From JBHEMK01 sp046262635 (lineage in GTDB: Bacteria > Actinomycetota > Thermoleophilia > Gaiellales > Gaiellaceae): a stretch of DNA of 47,221 nt. Below, piece by piece: positions 8,448-16,989 of this stretch (position 1 is the first letter of the stretch; each line of letters begins with the position of its first letter). Location: positions 1 to 47,221 of the forward strand of contig JBHEMK010000059.1 of NCBI GenBank assembly GCA_046262635.1. The letters run 5' to 3'. A program made the position numbers and the translations under genes. Under the pieces are notes generated by a model that was not told the DNA's origin, did no database searches, and saw nothing but the letters and a program-made list of their open reading frames with translations.

Positions 8448-9494
8448 TCAGAAGGTGGCGTAGAAGAACGGAGTCAGCCGCACAACCGCGTCATCCCAGA
8501 CTCGGTCGTCGATATGGAGAAGCAGGTCGGCCTCCGCACGTTTTACGAAGCCGAGCAGTCGACAGGTCCGCGTCAGCGCCCCGTCGCCCCCCCTCCCGCG
8601 CCAGGGTTGAAAGCGGAGTGTCGGCGCCGACACGCTCCGGGCCAGGCGGGCGGACGCTCCGAGCAGCAAGAGTGCCGGCAGCCTTCCTGGGCGGCGAGGC
8701 TGCCAAGCCACGATCTGCAGGGCCGTCCCAGTCGCCCGGTCGTGGCGGACAATCGCACGTGAACCGAACCGTCCCGAGATCTCGAGCGTTTTGAGGATGC
8801 CGCTGCCCGCATACCAGTCCCAGGCGTCGGCGCCCGAGATCGTCCACTCGCCGTCACCCGCCTCGACGGCGGCGAGCACCGCGTCGTCCGCCGAAGGGAC
8901 GCCCAGCGTCGCGGAGCCACCCAGAGCGAGTCGCGCGGGAGCGTAGACGGCGGTGAGCACCGCCCGCTGCAGAGGCGCGAGCGCGCGCGCCGCCAGCTGA
9001 CGCCGGCGCGAACTGTCCTGCGCGAGGCTCCGATCCCTCGTCACGAGGACGTACGCGGGCGCTTCGGACGGGATCGTCCTACAGCCGGCACGCACGAGGA
9101 CTGCCGCGACCGCCGGCGCGGCGAGGCCGAAGAGCAACGGCATTCCCTGTTCGTGCGCAAACACGTAGAGCCTGCTCAGGAGATCGCTCGCAACGCTGCC
9201 GCCGTCGGCCCGGCGACCGCGAAACTCCGGCTCGACCGCGAGGCCCTCGAGCTTTCCGACCACCGCCGCCGCGCCATTCCGTCGGGCGCGAAACGGGACG
9301 ACACCGCAGTGTCCCACGGCTCGCTCGTGCTCGAGCGCGAAGACATTCGCCGACCAGCCGAATGGATTCTCGACGAACTGGTGCCGCAGGTAGTCGATCG
9401 ATGCGTACTTCGCGTCGGCCGGTCCGTAGAGCCGTGCGATCCAGCCGAGCTGCTCGTCGTCCAACGGACCCCGGACGCACAGGAGTTCGGTCAC
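8448..9494 (-). CDS. GNAT-type acyltransferase-like protein
   Basis: A 348-residue protein with an N-terminal GNAT acetyltransferase fold. The acetyl-CoA loop is visible as GKLEGLAVEPEFRGRR at residues 80-95 (V-x-P-x-x-R-G), preceded by GHCGVVPF near 61-68 and followed by a helix SVASDLLSRLYVFAHEQGM near 100-118. The C-terminal half (about 170-348) resembles the second half of FemAB/GNAT-like proteins common in polysaccharide loci but is not diagnostic. The start is a GTG at 9494 forming a GTGA overlap with the deacetylase-like gene. The pair (deacetylase-like plus acyltransferase-like) suggests exchange of N- or O-acyl groups on the glycan, which is inference. Confidence 0.7.
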   Translation of the reverse strand: MTELLCVRGPLDDEQLGWIARLYGPADAKYASIDYLRHQFVENPFGWSANVFALEHERAVGHCGVVPFRARRNGAAAVVGKLEGLAVEPEFRGRRADGGSVASDLLSRLYVFAHEQGMPLLFGLAAPAVAAVLVRAGCRTIPSEAPAYVLVTRDRSLAQDSSRRRQLAARALAPLQRAVLTAVYAPARLALGGSATLGVPSADDAVLAAVEAGDGEWTISGADAWDWYAGSGILKTLEISGRFGSRAIVRHDRATGTALQIVAWQPRRPGRLPALLLLGASARLARSVSAPTLRFQPWRGRGGDGALTRTCRLLGFVKRAEADLLLHIDDRVWDDAVVRLTPFFYATF

Positions 9495-10729
9495 CCGATC
9501 TCCAGCCGCGCCTCGCGCTCGCGCCACCAGCGGTCGACGTCGCGGAGGGACGCGAACCAGCCGCCGCGCTCAAGCCCGTACTCGATCGACCTCGTGAATA
9601 GCTCGAGATAGTCCTCGCGCTCGATGTTATTCGGATGGAAGATCATCGTCGCGAGGCCGCCGAGCTCCGCCGCCCGGTCGACGAACGTCCGGATCACGTC
9701 CGTCGCAAGCTCGACATCCAGCTCGAGGGCGTCTGGGCGCAGGAGCGCGCCGTCGTGGACGAGGAGCGGAACCTGCAACAGGTTCAGCCGGGCGCCGCGC
9801 TCAATGTCGAAGTGTCGGTGGGGAAGCGACGTCCCTGCGCGGAAGCCGATGCTTCGGTTGAAGCCGAGCGTCGAGTCCGCCGTCAGTCCGGCGTCCGCCT
9901 GGAGGTGCGGCGTGATGCGGACGTCCCAGTGGATGAAATGCTGGCGCGTCGTCGAGATTGCGAGCCCGGTTGCGGACTCGAGCGAGGCCTTTTCGCGGGC
10001 GAGCATCCCGGGAACGAGCGCCGAGTTGTAGCTTCCGTGCAGGCCGACATCGAAGCCCTCATCGTCGAGGGTGCGGAGAACATCGGCGACGCGCATCCGC
10101 TTCCCGCGGAAGCGGCACGGGTCTTCGAGCCCGTACGTGCAGTCGTACCGGCTCGAGGCTGCCCCTGGGTACGCCGTGAAGAAGTAGGAGGCTGTCACGC
10201 CCCGGTCGCGCTCGATCTGCACCGAGCGCTCGAGCATCTCGGCCGCAGGGGTGGTGGAGATGCCGTTGTATGCGGCGCGCGCGGCACGAACTCCCGGCCG
10301 CACGAGTCGTATGATCTGCTGGCGCGGCGTGGCGGCGCTGTCCGTGATCGAGGTGCGCAGGGACCGAAGCGCCTGGCGCGGCGTCGAAGTGCGGCTCAGG
10401 AGGTCGACGTCGTGGGTCATGCAGATCGCGAACCTCCGGCCGGTCGGCCAGAGCGGCTCGAGCTCGGCCGTGCCGGCCAGCTCCGCGCGGCGCTCGGCAA
10501 CCCAGCGATCGATGTCCGGTTCCAAGAGGCGTCCTTCGCGGAAGCTCTCGCAGAAGCCGAACTCCCAGCACCCCCACTGGTCGCGGTGCGCCTGCTCGTA
10601 CTCCTCCGCCCGCAGGAGCCGACGCGCCAGCGCCTCGGGCAGCACGGGCGTCTCGATCGCGGAAGCTCGAGGAACCCCGAGCCACGAGCGGACGGTGTCG
10701 TCGAGATGCGACCGTGCGGCCGCGTTCAC
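9491..10729 (-). CDS. Polysaccharide deacetylase-like protein (CE4/NodB-type fold)
   Basis: This 412-residue protein looks like a carbohydrate esterase 4 relative that removes N-acetyl groups from amino sugars. The metal and catalytic motif 1 is THDVD at 105-109 (T-x-DVD rather than TFDD), motif 2 is HGSYNS at 231-236, and RQHFIHWD at 262-269 fits motif 3. No signal peptide or membrane segment is visible, so it probably acts in the cytoplasm on a precursor. The length and the roughly 100-residue N-terminal extension before motif 1 are typical of the long EPS-locus subgroup. GTG start overlaps the preceding GT4 stop by 4 nt. Loss of activity cannot be excluded, but the metal ligands look intact. 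Confidence 0.78.
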   Translation of the reverse strand: MNAAARSHLDDTVRSWLGVPRASAIETPVLPEALARRLLRAEEYEQAHRDQWGCWEFGFCESFREGRLLEPDIDRWVAERRAELAGTAELEPLWPTGRRFAICMTHDVDLLSRTSTPRQALRSLRTSITDSAATPRQQIIRLVRPGVRAARAAYNGISTTPAAEMLERSVQIERDRGVTASYFFTAYPGAASSRYDCTYGLEDPCRFRGKRMRVADVLRTLDDEGFDVGLHGSYNSALVPGMLAREKASLESATGLAISTTRQHFIHWDVRITPHLQADAGLTADSTLGFNRSIGFRAGTSLPHRHFDIERGARLNLLQVPLLVHDGALLRPDALELDVELATDVIRTFVDRAAELGGLATMIFHPNNIEREDYLELFTRSIEYGLERGGWFASLRDVDRWWREREARLEIG

Positions 10730-11877
10730 GCGCGGGCTCCGACGACCTCGTCGTAGATCTCGGCGAGACGGCGACCGACGCGGTCCGCGCCGTACCGCTC
10801 GCGGGCGGCGCGCGCAATCGCAGGCCGGTCCCAGCGGGCGGAGTCGGCGAACGCCGACGCGATCCGGGCCGCGATGCTCTCAGCGTCCTCCGGCTCTGCG
10901 AGGAGCCCCATCCCATCCTGCACCATCTCGGGGATCCCGCCGACGGCGGTCGCAACCACCGGCAGTCCACTGGCGAGCGCCTCGATCACCGCGCACGGAT
11001 TGCTGTCGTACCGGCTCGCCAGCACGAAGAGGTCGGAGCGGCGGAGCATCGCCGGCACGTCCTCCTTCGGCACCCAGCCGCGAAAGGTGACCAGATCCTC
11101 GATGCCGCGGCTTCGCACCAGTTCCTCGTACGGCCGCCGAAGCTCGCCGTCGCCGACGATCTCGAGGTGGAAGTCGCGCCGGGTTCGTGCGAGCAGTGCG
11201 ACGGCTTCGATCAGGAAATTCCAGCCCTTGGCCTCGTACAGGCCGCCGACGCCGATCAATCTCCGCAAGCCTCCATTCCGCTCGGAGTCGCCGCCGGGAT
11301 GGAAGCGCTCCAGGTCGACCACGTTCGGAACAACCTCGAAGCGTGCGTCCACACCCAGCGCGCGGATGCCGTCCCTCAGCGCGACGCTGACCGGGAGCAC
11401 GATGTCCGCACTCGTGAAGGCGAACCTCGCAGCGCGACGCATCAGGGGGCTCAGCGTGGCCGGATCCGTCGGAAGGAAGACGCTCCACTGCTCGGTGACG
11501 ACCACCGGCTTGTGCAGAGCCCAGCCGAGCATCACCGCGGGGATCCCGGCCAGGAAGAAGTGCGCATGCAAGACGTCAGGATCGAAGCCGCGCCGTCGAA
11601 GCCGATACAGGCCCGCGACGGCCGCAGCGAGGTTGCCGGCGTAACTGAGCAGGGCTGGCCCATGTGGATAGCGGACGCGCACCGTCGGGAACTCCGGGTC
11701 GTTGACCTCGTCGATCTGGATCAGGCGGCGGACATCGTCCTGCCGGTCCAGATGGACGACCGCAACGTCGTAGTGTGCCGCGACTGCTCGCGCATGCTCC
11801 TTCACGAAGATGCCCACGAGCTGATGATCCGGGATCGGGTAGGCCGCGGTCAGAAAGAGGACCCTGCGGCGACTCAT
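10726..11877 (-). CDS. Glycosyltransferase family 4
   Basis: This 383-residue GT4 enzyme is complete. It has an N-terminal acceptor domain starting VLFLTAAYPIPDHQLVGIFVKEHARAV, the DVLHAHFFLAGIPAVML segment, the linker VPNVVDLERFHP, the donor start LIGVGGLYEAKGWNFLIEAV and the donor motif SNPCAVIEALASGLPVVATAVGGIPEMV with conserved Glu residues. ATG at 11877 makes a 4-nt ATGA overlap with the AsnB gene and its own stop overlaps the deacetylase-like gene by 4 nt. It is a typical cytoplasmic retaining transferase. The donor sugar cannot be predicted. Confidence 0.93.
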   Translation of the reverse strand: MSRRRVLFLTAAYPIPDHQLVGIFVKEHARAVAAHYDVAVVHLDRQDDVRRLIQIDEVNDPEFPTVRVRYPHGPALLSYAGNLAAAVAGLYRLRRRGFDPDVLHAHFFLAGIPAVMLGWALHKPVVVTEQWSVFLPTDPATLSPLMRRAARFAFTSADIVLPVSVALRDGIRALGVDARFEVVPNVVDLERFHPGGDSERNGGLRRLIGVGGLYEAKGWNFLIEAVALLARTRRDFHLEIVGDGELRRPYEELVRSRGIEDLVTFRGWVPKEDVPAMLRRSDLFVLASRYDSNPCAVIEALASGLPVVATAVGGIPEMVQDGMGLLAEPEDAESIAARIASAFADSARWDRPAIARAARERYGADRVGRRLAEIYDEVVGARA

Positions 11878-13685
11878 GCGTCGAGGAAGCGTCGAGCCCA
11901 CAGCTCGAGATTGAGCACGCGCCACAGCTCCATCCCCGCCTGACGATCGCCGCTTCGGTGCTGCTCGAGCCGGCGCCGCGCGGCGGCCGGATCCGCGAAC
12001 CCGCGCTCTGCGAACGAGCGCGAGGCGAAGACGTCGGCGGCGAGCTCGCCGAGCCTCCCGCGCAGGAAACGTCCCTCCGGCGTGACGAAGCCAAGCTTGT
12101 CCCGGCGCTGCCGCACCTGCGGCGGCAGCAGGTCGGCGAACGCCCGGCGCAGCACAGACTTGGTCTCCCCGCGGCGGATCAACTCGCTCCCGTCGAGCGA
12201 GAAGGCCAACTCCACGAGACGGTGATCGAGCAGCGGCACCCGCGCCTCGATCGAGTGGGCCATTGAGTTCCGGTCCTCGTACCGCAACAGCTCCGGCAGG
12301 CCGCGACGCGTCAAGAGGAGGTGGAGCTGACGGCGAAGCCGGTCGCCGAACACCGCGCCGTTCGGGGTCGGGAGCGTTTCGAGCGCGCGCAGCTCCGGCG
12401 CCGCAAGGGTCGACGTGCCGCGCAAGCGTGCCCGGGCCGCGAGCCGCAGCCGTTCGGGGACATGCGGGTTGACGAGGGCGACGGCAGCCCAGCGGGGTCC
12501 GTTGACCGAGCTGAACGAGGCCAGCTCCGCTGTTGCCTCGCGCAGGCGGCCATGCCGAAGCAGATCCGAGAGGCGGTAGCCGAACGAGGCGCGGTAGCCG
12601 GCGAGGATCTCGTCGCCGCCCTGGCCGTCGAGCATCACGGTCAATCCGGCGCGGCTGGCCTCGCGCATCACGTACCAGCCGGCGCAGATCGACGTGGAGC
12701 CGAACGGCTCGCCCTGCGCCTGCACGATTGCCGGCAGGTTGGCGACGAGCTCGTCCGCGCTGAACGAGATCCAGTGCGCGTCGGCGCCCGTGCGATCGAC
12801 CACCGCCTGCGCGTACGGCCGCTCGTCGAACCCGGCGTCCTCGAAGTAGGCCGTGACCGTCTTCTGGTGGGCGTGTCCGTGGTGGGCGACGGCGACCGCG
12901 ATTGACGACGAGTCGATCCCGCCGGAGAGGCACGTGCCGACCGGGACGTCGCTGCGCAGCTGGAGACGGACCGCGTCGAGGAACGTCTCGCGGACGGCTT
13001 CGACCGGATCGACCGGGGCGTCGCGGGGCTCGAGGCTCCAGTAGCTGAAGAGCCGGAGTCCGGCGGGCCCGAACGTGAGCGAGTGTGCCGGGGGCAGCTT
13101 GTGCACGCCCGCGAAGAAGGTCCCGTCGCCGTGGTCCATGTAGCCCTGCTCGAGATAGTCCCTGACGGCCTGGAGGGCCGCTCCGCCTCGTCGGAGCGGC
13201 CCCGGCTCGCTCGCGAACGCGAAGCGGCCGCCGTCCAGCCGGTAGTAGAAGGGCTTGATCCCAAACCGGTCGCGCGAGCAGAAGACCGTACGGCGCGCGG
13301 CGTCCCAGATCGCGAATGCCCACATCCCGTTGAAGCGATCGACGCACGTCTCCCCCCACTCCCGATAGCTGGCGAGCAGGACTTCGGTGTCGGTTTGCGT
13401 CAGGAAGCGGTGCCCTTTTGCCTCGAGCTCGTCGCGCAGCTCGAGGTAGTTGTAGATCTCGCCGTTGAAGATCAGCTGCAGCCGGCCCTCGTCGCCCGCG
13501 AACGGCTCGAGACCGGCATCGGAGAGGTCGATGATCGCGAGCCGGAGGTGGCCCAGGCAGATCCCCTCGCCGGCGAAGACGCCTCGCCCGTCCGGGCCGC
13601 GATGCGCGAGCTCCCCGAGCATCCATTCGACCGCCTCCCGCTCCGGCGGCCGGCCAAATGCGGCGACGCCGCACAGTCCGCACAT
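11874..13685 (-). CDS. asnB: Asparagine synthase (glutamine-hydrolysing)-type amidotransferase
   Basis: This 603-residue protein is a class II glutamine amidotransferase fused to an ATP-pyrophosphatase synthetase domain. The N-terminal nucleophile Cys2 (MCGLCGVAAF) is exposed after Met removal, RLAIIDLSDAG (48-58) and NGEIYNY (74-80) form the glutaminase site, and the PP-loop SGGIDSSS is at 254-261, with DGQGGDEILAGY further on. It amidates a carboxylate: aspartate in the housekeeping case, but homologs inside polysaccharide clusters are thought to amidate uronic acids. The ATG overlaps the GT2 stop by one base and it is followed by a GT4 with a 4-nt overlap, so its place in a sugar operon favours glycan amidation. 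That role is inference. Confidence 0.9.
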   Translation of the reverse strand: MCGLCGVAAFGRPPEREAVEWMLGELAHRGPDGRGVFAGEGICLGHLRLAIIDLSDAGLEPFAGDEGRLQLIFNGEIYNYLELRDELEAKGHRFLTQTDTEVLLASYREWGETCVDRFNGMWAFAIWDAARRTVFCSRDRFGIKPFYYRLDGGRFAFASEPGPLRRGGAALQAVRDYLEQGYMDHGDGTFFAGVHKLPPAHSLTFGPAGLRLFSYWSLEPRDAPVDPVEAVRETFLDAVRLQLRSDVPVGTCLSGGIDSSSIAVAVAHHGHAHQKTVTAYFEDAGFDERPYAQAVVDRTGADAHWISFSADELVANLPAIVQAQGEPFGSTSICAGWYVMREASRAGLTVMLDGQGGDEILAGYRASFGYRLSDLLRHGRLREATAELASFSSVNGPRWAAVALVNPHVPERLRLAARARLRGTSTLAAPELRALETLPTPNGAVFGDRLRRQLHLLLTRRGLPELLRYEDRNSMAHSIEARVPLLDHRLVELAFSLDGSELIRRGETKSVLRRAFADLLPPQVRQRRDKLGFVTPEGRFLRGRLGELAADVFASRSFAERGFADPAAARRRLEQHRSGDRQAGMELWRVLNLELWARRFLDA

Positions 13686-14479
13686 CAGGCCGCCCGTCCA
13701 GGACGCTTGCCCGCCAGTGCGTAGAGGCCCGACACGGCACGGGAGACGGCCCTCTGCGCCCCCGGCCGCCTGACGTAGCGGTTGATCAGCAGCGGCGAGA
13801 CGAGGCGTCCGCCGTGCCGCCGGCTGACCGCGAGCCGCTCCGGCCAGAAGTCAGAATAGTTGCGCATCGTCTTGGCATCGTCGTGGATCCGTTGCACGCT
13901 CCAGACCGCGTCAACGTGCCGGACCCCGTAACGCCTGCCGATCTTCAGCCAGAGGTCGTAGTCCATCGTCAGGGACAGGCTCTCGTCGAGCCCGCCGACG
14001 GCCTTGAAGGCATGGCGGGTGAAGAAGACGGAGGGAGAGTAAATGCCGCAGCCGAGGTTCAGCTCGACCCAGAGGTTCCACTCGGCGCGGGAGGGGATCC
14101 GCCGCGGATTGACCCCGTCGTCGTTCACACGTGTCACGTCCGCGTACGCGAGCGCCACATCGGCCGACAGCGCGGCCACGCCTGCGGCGACTGCGTCGGG
14201 GAGGTAGGCGTCGTCCGCGTTCAACCAGCCGAAGATCTCGCCCCGCGCCAGCTCGAAGCCCTTGTTCAGCGCATGGGACTGGCCGCGGTCGGGCTCCGAC
14301 ACCCACCGGACACCCTCGGCGCTCTCGAGAATCGCGAGTGTCTCGTCGGTCGAGCCGCCGTCGACAACAATGTGCTCGACGTGCGCATAGCTCTGTGCGT
14401 GCACGCTCTCGATCGCCTCGCGGAGGAACCGGCCCTGGTTGAGCGACGGCGTCACGACGCTCACGAGCGGGCCGGTCAT
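13685..14479 (-). CDS. Glycosyltransferase family 2
   Basis: This 264-residue GT2 is close to WcaA-type enzymes. It begins LVSVVTPSLNQGRFLREAIESV, has VDGGSTDETLAIL at 39-51 and the metal-binding NADD at 87-90 in IFGWLNADDAYLPDAV, and later TMDYDLWLKIGRRYG with the catalytic-base region. The C-terminal 60 residues are basic and without a membrane segment. ATG at 14479 overlaps the fused GT4 gene by 4 nt. Cytoplasmic, inverting transfer is expected; substrate unknown. Confidence 0.92.
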   Translation of the reverse strand: MTGPLVSVVTPSLNQGRFLREAIESVHAQSYAHVEHIVVDGGSTDETLAILESAEGVRWVSEPDRGQSHALNKGFELARGEIFGWLNADDAYLPDAVAAGVAALSADVALAYADVTRVNDDGVNPRRIPSRAEWNLWVELNLGCGIYSPSVFFTRHAFKAVGGLDESLSLTMDYDLWLKIGRRYGVRHVDAVWSVQRIHDDAKTMRNYSDFWPERLAVSRRHGGRLVSPLLINRYVRRPGAQRAVSRAVSGLYALAGKRPGRAA

Positions 14480-16944
14480 GCTGCGACGGTCTCGGCGGCC
14501 CTCCGCGCCGGGGTGGGCTCGCCGACCCCCAGTCCCAGCAGCTGGTCGTAGACGTGCTCGACGGCGCGCGCGTTGCCGGCAGGGTCGAACCTCTCGCGGG
14601 CATGCTCGGCCGCGGCCTCACCGAGGCGCCGCCTGAGCCCCGGGTCGTCGATCAGCAGCCGGAGCGCCGCTGCGAGCTCCTTGGGGTTCGCGTCCTCGAG
14701 CAGCAGGCCCGTCTTGCCGGGGAGCAGGACGCCGGCCCCGCCCGCGGAGCCGGAGGCGACCACGGGTTTGCCGTACGTGGCCGCCTCGAGCACCGGCCGC
14801 CCGAGCCCGATCCCCTGGTTCGGGAACGTGACGATGTCGAGAGCGTTGTAGATCTCCCCGGTCTCCGCCGTGAACGGGAGGAACGAGAAGTGCTCGTCGA
14901 GCCCCTTCGCGGCGACCAGGTCCTTGATTGCCGACTCCTCGTCGGTCAGCAGGTTCGTCAGCGCGAGTGCCCGGCCACGCAGCGTCCTGAAGTAGGCGGG
15001 AGGCCGGACGCCGCCGCCCATGATCACGAAGTGCGCGGGCGCGCCCTGGCCGACGAGGATCTCGGCCGCCGAGACGAGCTCCTGCCAGCCCTTCTGTCGG
15101 CGGACGAAGCCGGCGAAGCCGATCGCCACCCGGTTCTCGGGGAGGCCGAGCGAGGCCCTGCCGCCCTCGGCGGAGGCGAGCGGTTGGCGCACGCTGTTGT
15201 GGACGATCTCGAGCGGCAGGCGGATCGGGAAGCGCGCGGCGACGTCGCGGTCGATGGCGATCGCCGCGTCGCCGAAGGACTCCATGAAGGCCGCGATCAG
15301 GCGGCTGCGGCGATCGCGGCCCTCGCCTGCGAGCGCCGAGCGGAGGTGCCACACGATCTTGGCGCCGTGCCGGCGTGCGACCCACGCTGCCGCCAGGAGC
15401 GGCGAGTCGTTCAGATGCACGAGCGGAAATCTGTGCGTCCGCATCAGCCGGTCGAGCTGGCGCAGGTGGGGCGGCAGCGCGGCGATCTCCCGGCCGACGA
15501 CGAGCCAGCGCAGGCCCTCGTAGGGGGAATCCCACGCGTGGGCGAAGATCGAGACGTCGCCCTTGTGGACGATCGCGCCGGCGGCCGAGAAGAGGTCGGC
15601 AGCGGGGCCCTCCGGACAGAAGACGTGCGGCTCGAAGCGGGGGTCGAGGTTGCGGATCAGCTGGGCGAGGCTCGAGGGCGCGCCGCCGAGCTGGGGCCGG
15701 TGGTGGACGTAGAGGATCGGGATCGGCTCCCGCGCAGGCAGCAGTGCGTCGTAGATCGCCTCGATACGGCGCGCGTTGCGGGAGGGGTCGAAGTTCTGCT
15801 CGGCATGGCGTCGTGCCCGGCGGCTCAGTTCGCGTCGGCGCTGCGGATCCTGCAGCAGCTCCGCAACCGCGTCGGCGATCGACTCGACGCCGTAGTCGGC
15901 GACGAGCAGGCCGGTTTCGCCGGGGACGACGACGCCGCCGCCCGTGCGCGATCCGGACGCGACGACGGGCACGCCACTCGCGGCGGCCTCGATCACCGGG
16001 CGCCCGAGCTCGGGTCCCTGCGACGGCGCGACGACCACGTCGGATGCCTGGTAGAGGTTCGCCGTGTCCTGCGTGAACGGGATGAAGCGGACGACGTCGT
16101 CCAGGTCGAGCTCGTGGACGAGCTGCTTCGCCTCCGACTCGTAGTCGCGCGTCAGGTCGGCGAGCTGGGCGCTTCGGCCGATGACGGTACGGAAGAACTC
16201 CTCCCCGCGGACGGCACCGCCGACGACGAGATAGCTCGCCTCGACGCCGCGCTCCCGCAGCCGCGCTGCGGCCTCGATGAACTCGCGGAAGCCCTTCGAC
16301 GGGTAGATGAAGCCGAAGAACGAGACGACCGGAAGGCGTGCCGGCAGGTCGAGCGCTGCCGTCGCAGCGGCCCGCTCCCCCGGATGGAAGCGCTGGAGGT
16401 CGACCGAGTTCGGGACGATCATCGAGCTGACGCCGAAGACATCAGCAACGTCGTGGTTGATCGCGATCGACGTGGTGGCGAGACTCTGGATCGCGCTGCG
16501 GATCAGACCCGAGCGGCGGTCGTGGCCTCCCTCGGGCAGCGCCGAACGAAGATGCCAGACGACGGGCAGCCCCTCGCGTCGCGCGAGCCAGGCGGCGGGA
16601 ATGAGCGGCGAGTCGTTGAAGTGGACGAGCTCGAAGCGCTGGCCGCGCAGCGTCCGCCGGAACTGGTGGACGTGGCTCGGTAGGCGCGCGAGCTCGCGCC
16701 CGAGCAGGAGCCAGCGTCGGCCGCGGTAGGTGGAGGCCCAGATGTGAGTGAAGCCGGCGACGGCGCCGGTGTGGACGATTGCGCCGGCCTCCCGGAAGAG
16801 ATCGGCGGCGGGCCCGGGCGGGCAGTAGACGTGGGGCTCGAACCGTGTGCGATCGAGCTCCCGGATCAAATACGAAAGCGACTCCGGCGCACCGCCCAGC
16901 TCGCTGCGATGGTGGACGAAGAGGACGGGCAGGGGCCGAGGCAC
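14476..16944 (-). CDS. Tandem-fused double GT4 glycosyltransferase
   Basis: This 822-residue protein is two homologous GT4 enzymes in a single frame, about twice the normal family length. Copy 1 covers residues 1-403 and copy 2 about 407-822; both open with the same signature (VLFVHHRSELGGAP at 7-20 and ILYVHHRPQLGGAP at 410-423), both have FEPHV-C-GPAADLF, LVH-NDSPL, VVWHLRSAL-like segments, and both keep the donor end (ELGRPVIEAAASGVPVVASG and GLGRPVLEAATYGKPVVASG). The joint reads YDALLPAREPIPILYVHH and holds neither a stop nor a start codon. The GTG at 16944 sits 6 nt behind TAGCAT. It heads the minus-strand operon. The fusion may add two like sugars in succession, or one copy may be regulatory; both look catalytically complete. 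Confidence 0.93.
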   Translation of the reverse strand: MPRPLPVLFVHHRSELGGAPESLSYLIRELDRTRFEPHVYCPPGPAADLFREAGAIVHTGAVAGFTHIWASTYRGRRWLLLGRELARLPSHVHQFRRTLRGQRFELVHFNDSPLIPAAWLARREGLPVVWHLRSALPEGGHDRRSGLIRSAIQSLATTSIAINHDVADVFGVSSMIVPNSVDLQRFHPGERAAATAALDLPARLPVVSFFGFIYPSKGFREFIEAAARLRERGVEASYLVVGGAVRGEEFFRTVIGRSAQLADLTRDYESEAKQLVHELDLDDVVRFIPFTQDTANLYQASDVVVAPSQGPELGRPVIEAAASGVPVVASGSRTGGGVVVPGETGLLVADYGVESIADAVAELLQDPQRRRELSRRARRHAEQNFDPSRNARRIEAIYDALLPAREPIPILYVHHRPQLGGAPSSLAQLIRNLDPRFEPHVFCPEGPAADLFSAAGAIVHKGDVSIFAHAWDSPYEGLRWLVVGREIAALPPHLRQLDRLMRTHRFPLVHLNDSPLLAAAWVARRHGAKIVWHLRSALAGEGRDRRSRLIAAFMESFGDAAIAIDRDVAARFPIRLPLEIVHNSVRQPLASAEGGRASLGLPENRVAIGFAGFVRRQKGWQELVSAAEILVGQGAPAHFVIMGGGVRPPAYFRTLRGRALALTNLLTDEESAIKDLVAAKGLDEHFSFLPFTAETGEIYNALDIVTFPNQGIGLGRPVLEAATYGKPVVASGSAGGAGVLLPGKTGLLLEDANPKELAAALRLLIDDPGLRRRLGEAAAEHARERFDPAGNARAVEHVYDQLLGLGVGEPTPARRAAETVAA

Positions 16945-16950
16945 GGAGCA

Positions 16951-16956
16951 ATGCTA
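16951..16956 (-). promoter_or_regulatory. TAGCAT -10 element for the fused GT4 operon
   Basis: On the minus strand TAGCAT ends 6 nt before the GTG at 16944. The same bases read as an in-frame ATG on the plus strand, which argues that this ATG is promoter DNA and not the start of the divergent gene. Confidence 0.42.
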
Positions 16957-16975
16957 GCGGCGCTCCTGGCGGGCT

Positions 16976-16981
16976 TACGAT
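16976..16981 (+). promoter_or_regulatory. TACGAT -10 element for the divergent GT4
   Basis: TACGAT ends 8 nt before the GTG at 16990. With TAGCAT at 16956-16951 on the other strand it makes a compact bidirectional promoter within the 45 bp between the two divergent starts. Confidence 0.4.
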
Positions 16982-16989
16982 CTCCGAAC

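Noticed and set aside
10726..13740. A single 1004-codon minus-strand protein covering the GT4 and antisense AsnB region
   Set aside because: The frame is open by chance through the AsnB gene; the GT4 starts at ATG 11877 with an ATGA overlap, and AsnB lies in another frame with Cys2 and PP-loop intact.
14554..16683. A 700-codon open frame on the plus strand opposite the fused GT4 gene
   Set aside because: Long antisense frames are expected in very GC-rich genes. The sequence is Arg/Glu/Asp-rich low-complexity without motifs, whereas the minus strand gives two complete GT4 domains.
16951..16953. ATG as the start of the plus-strand GT4
   Set aside because: It would leave 6 bp between divergent starts, adds 13 residues before the conserved first strand, and its bases form the TAGCAT box of the opposite gene. 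Not fully excluded, as GGAG lies just before it.
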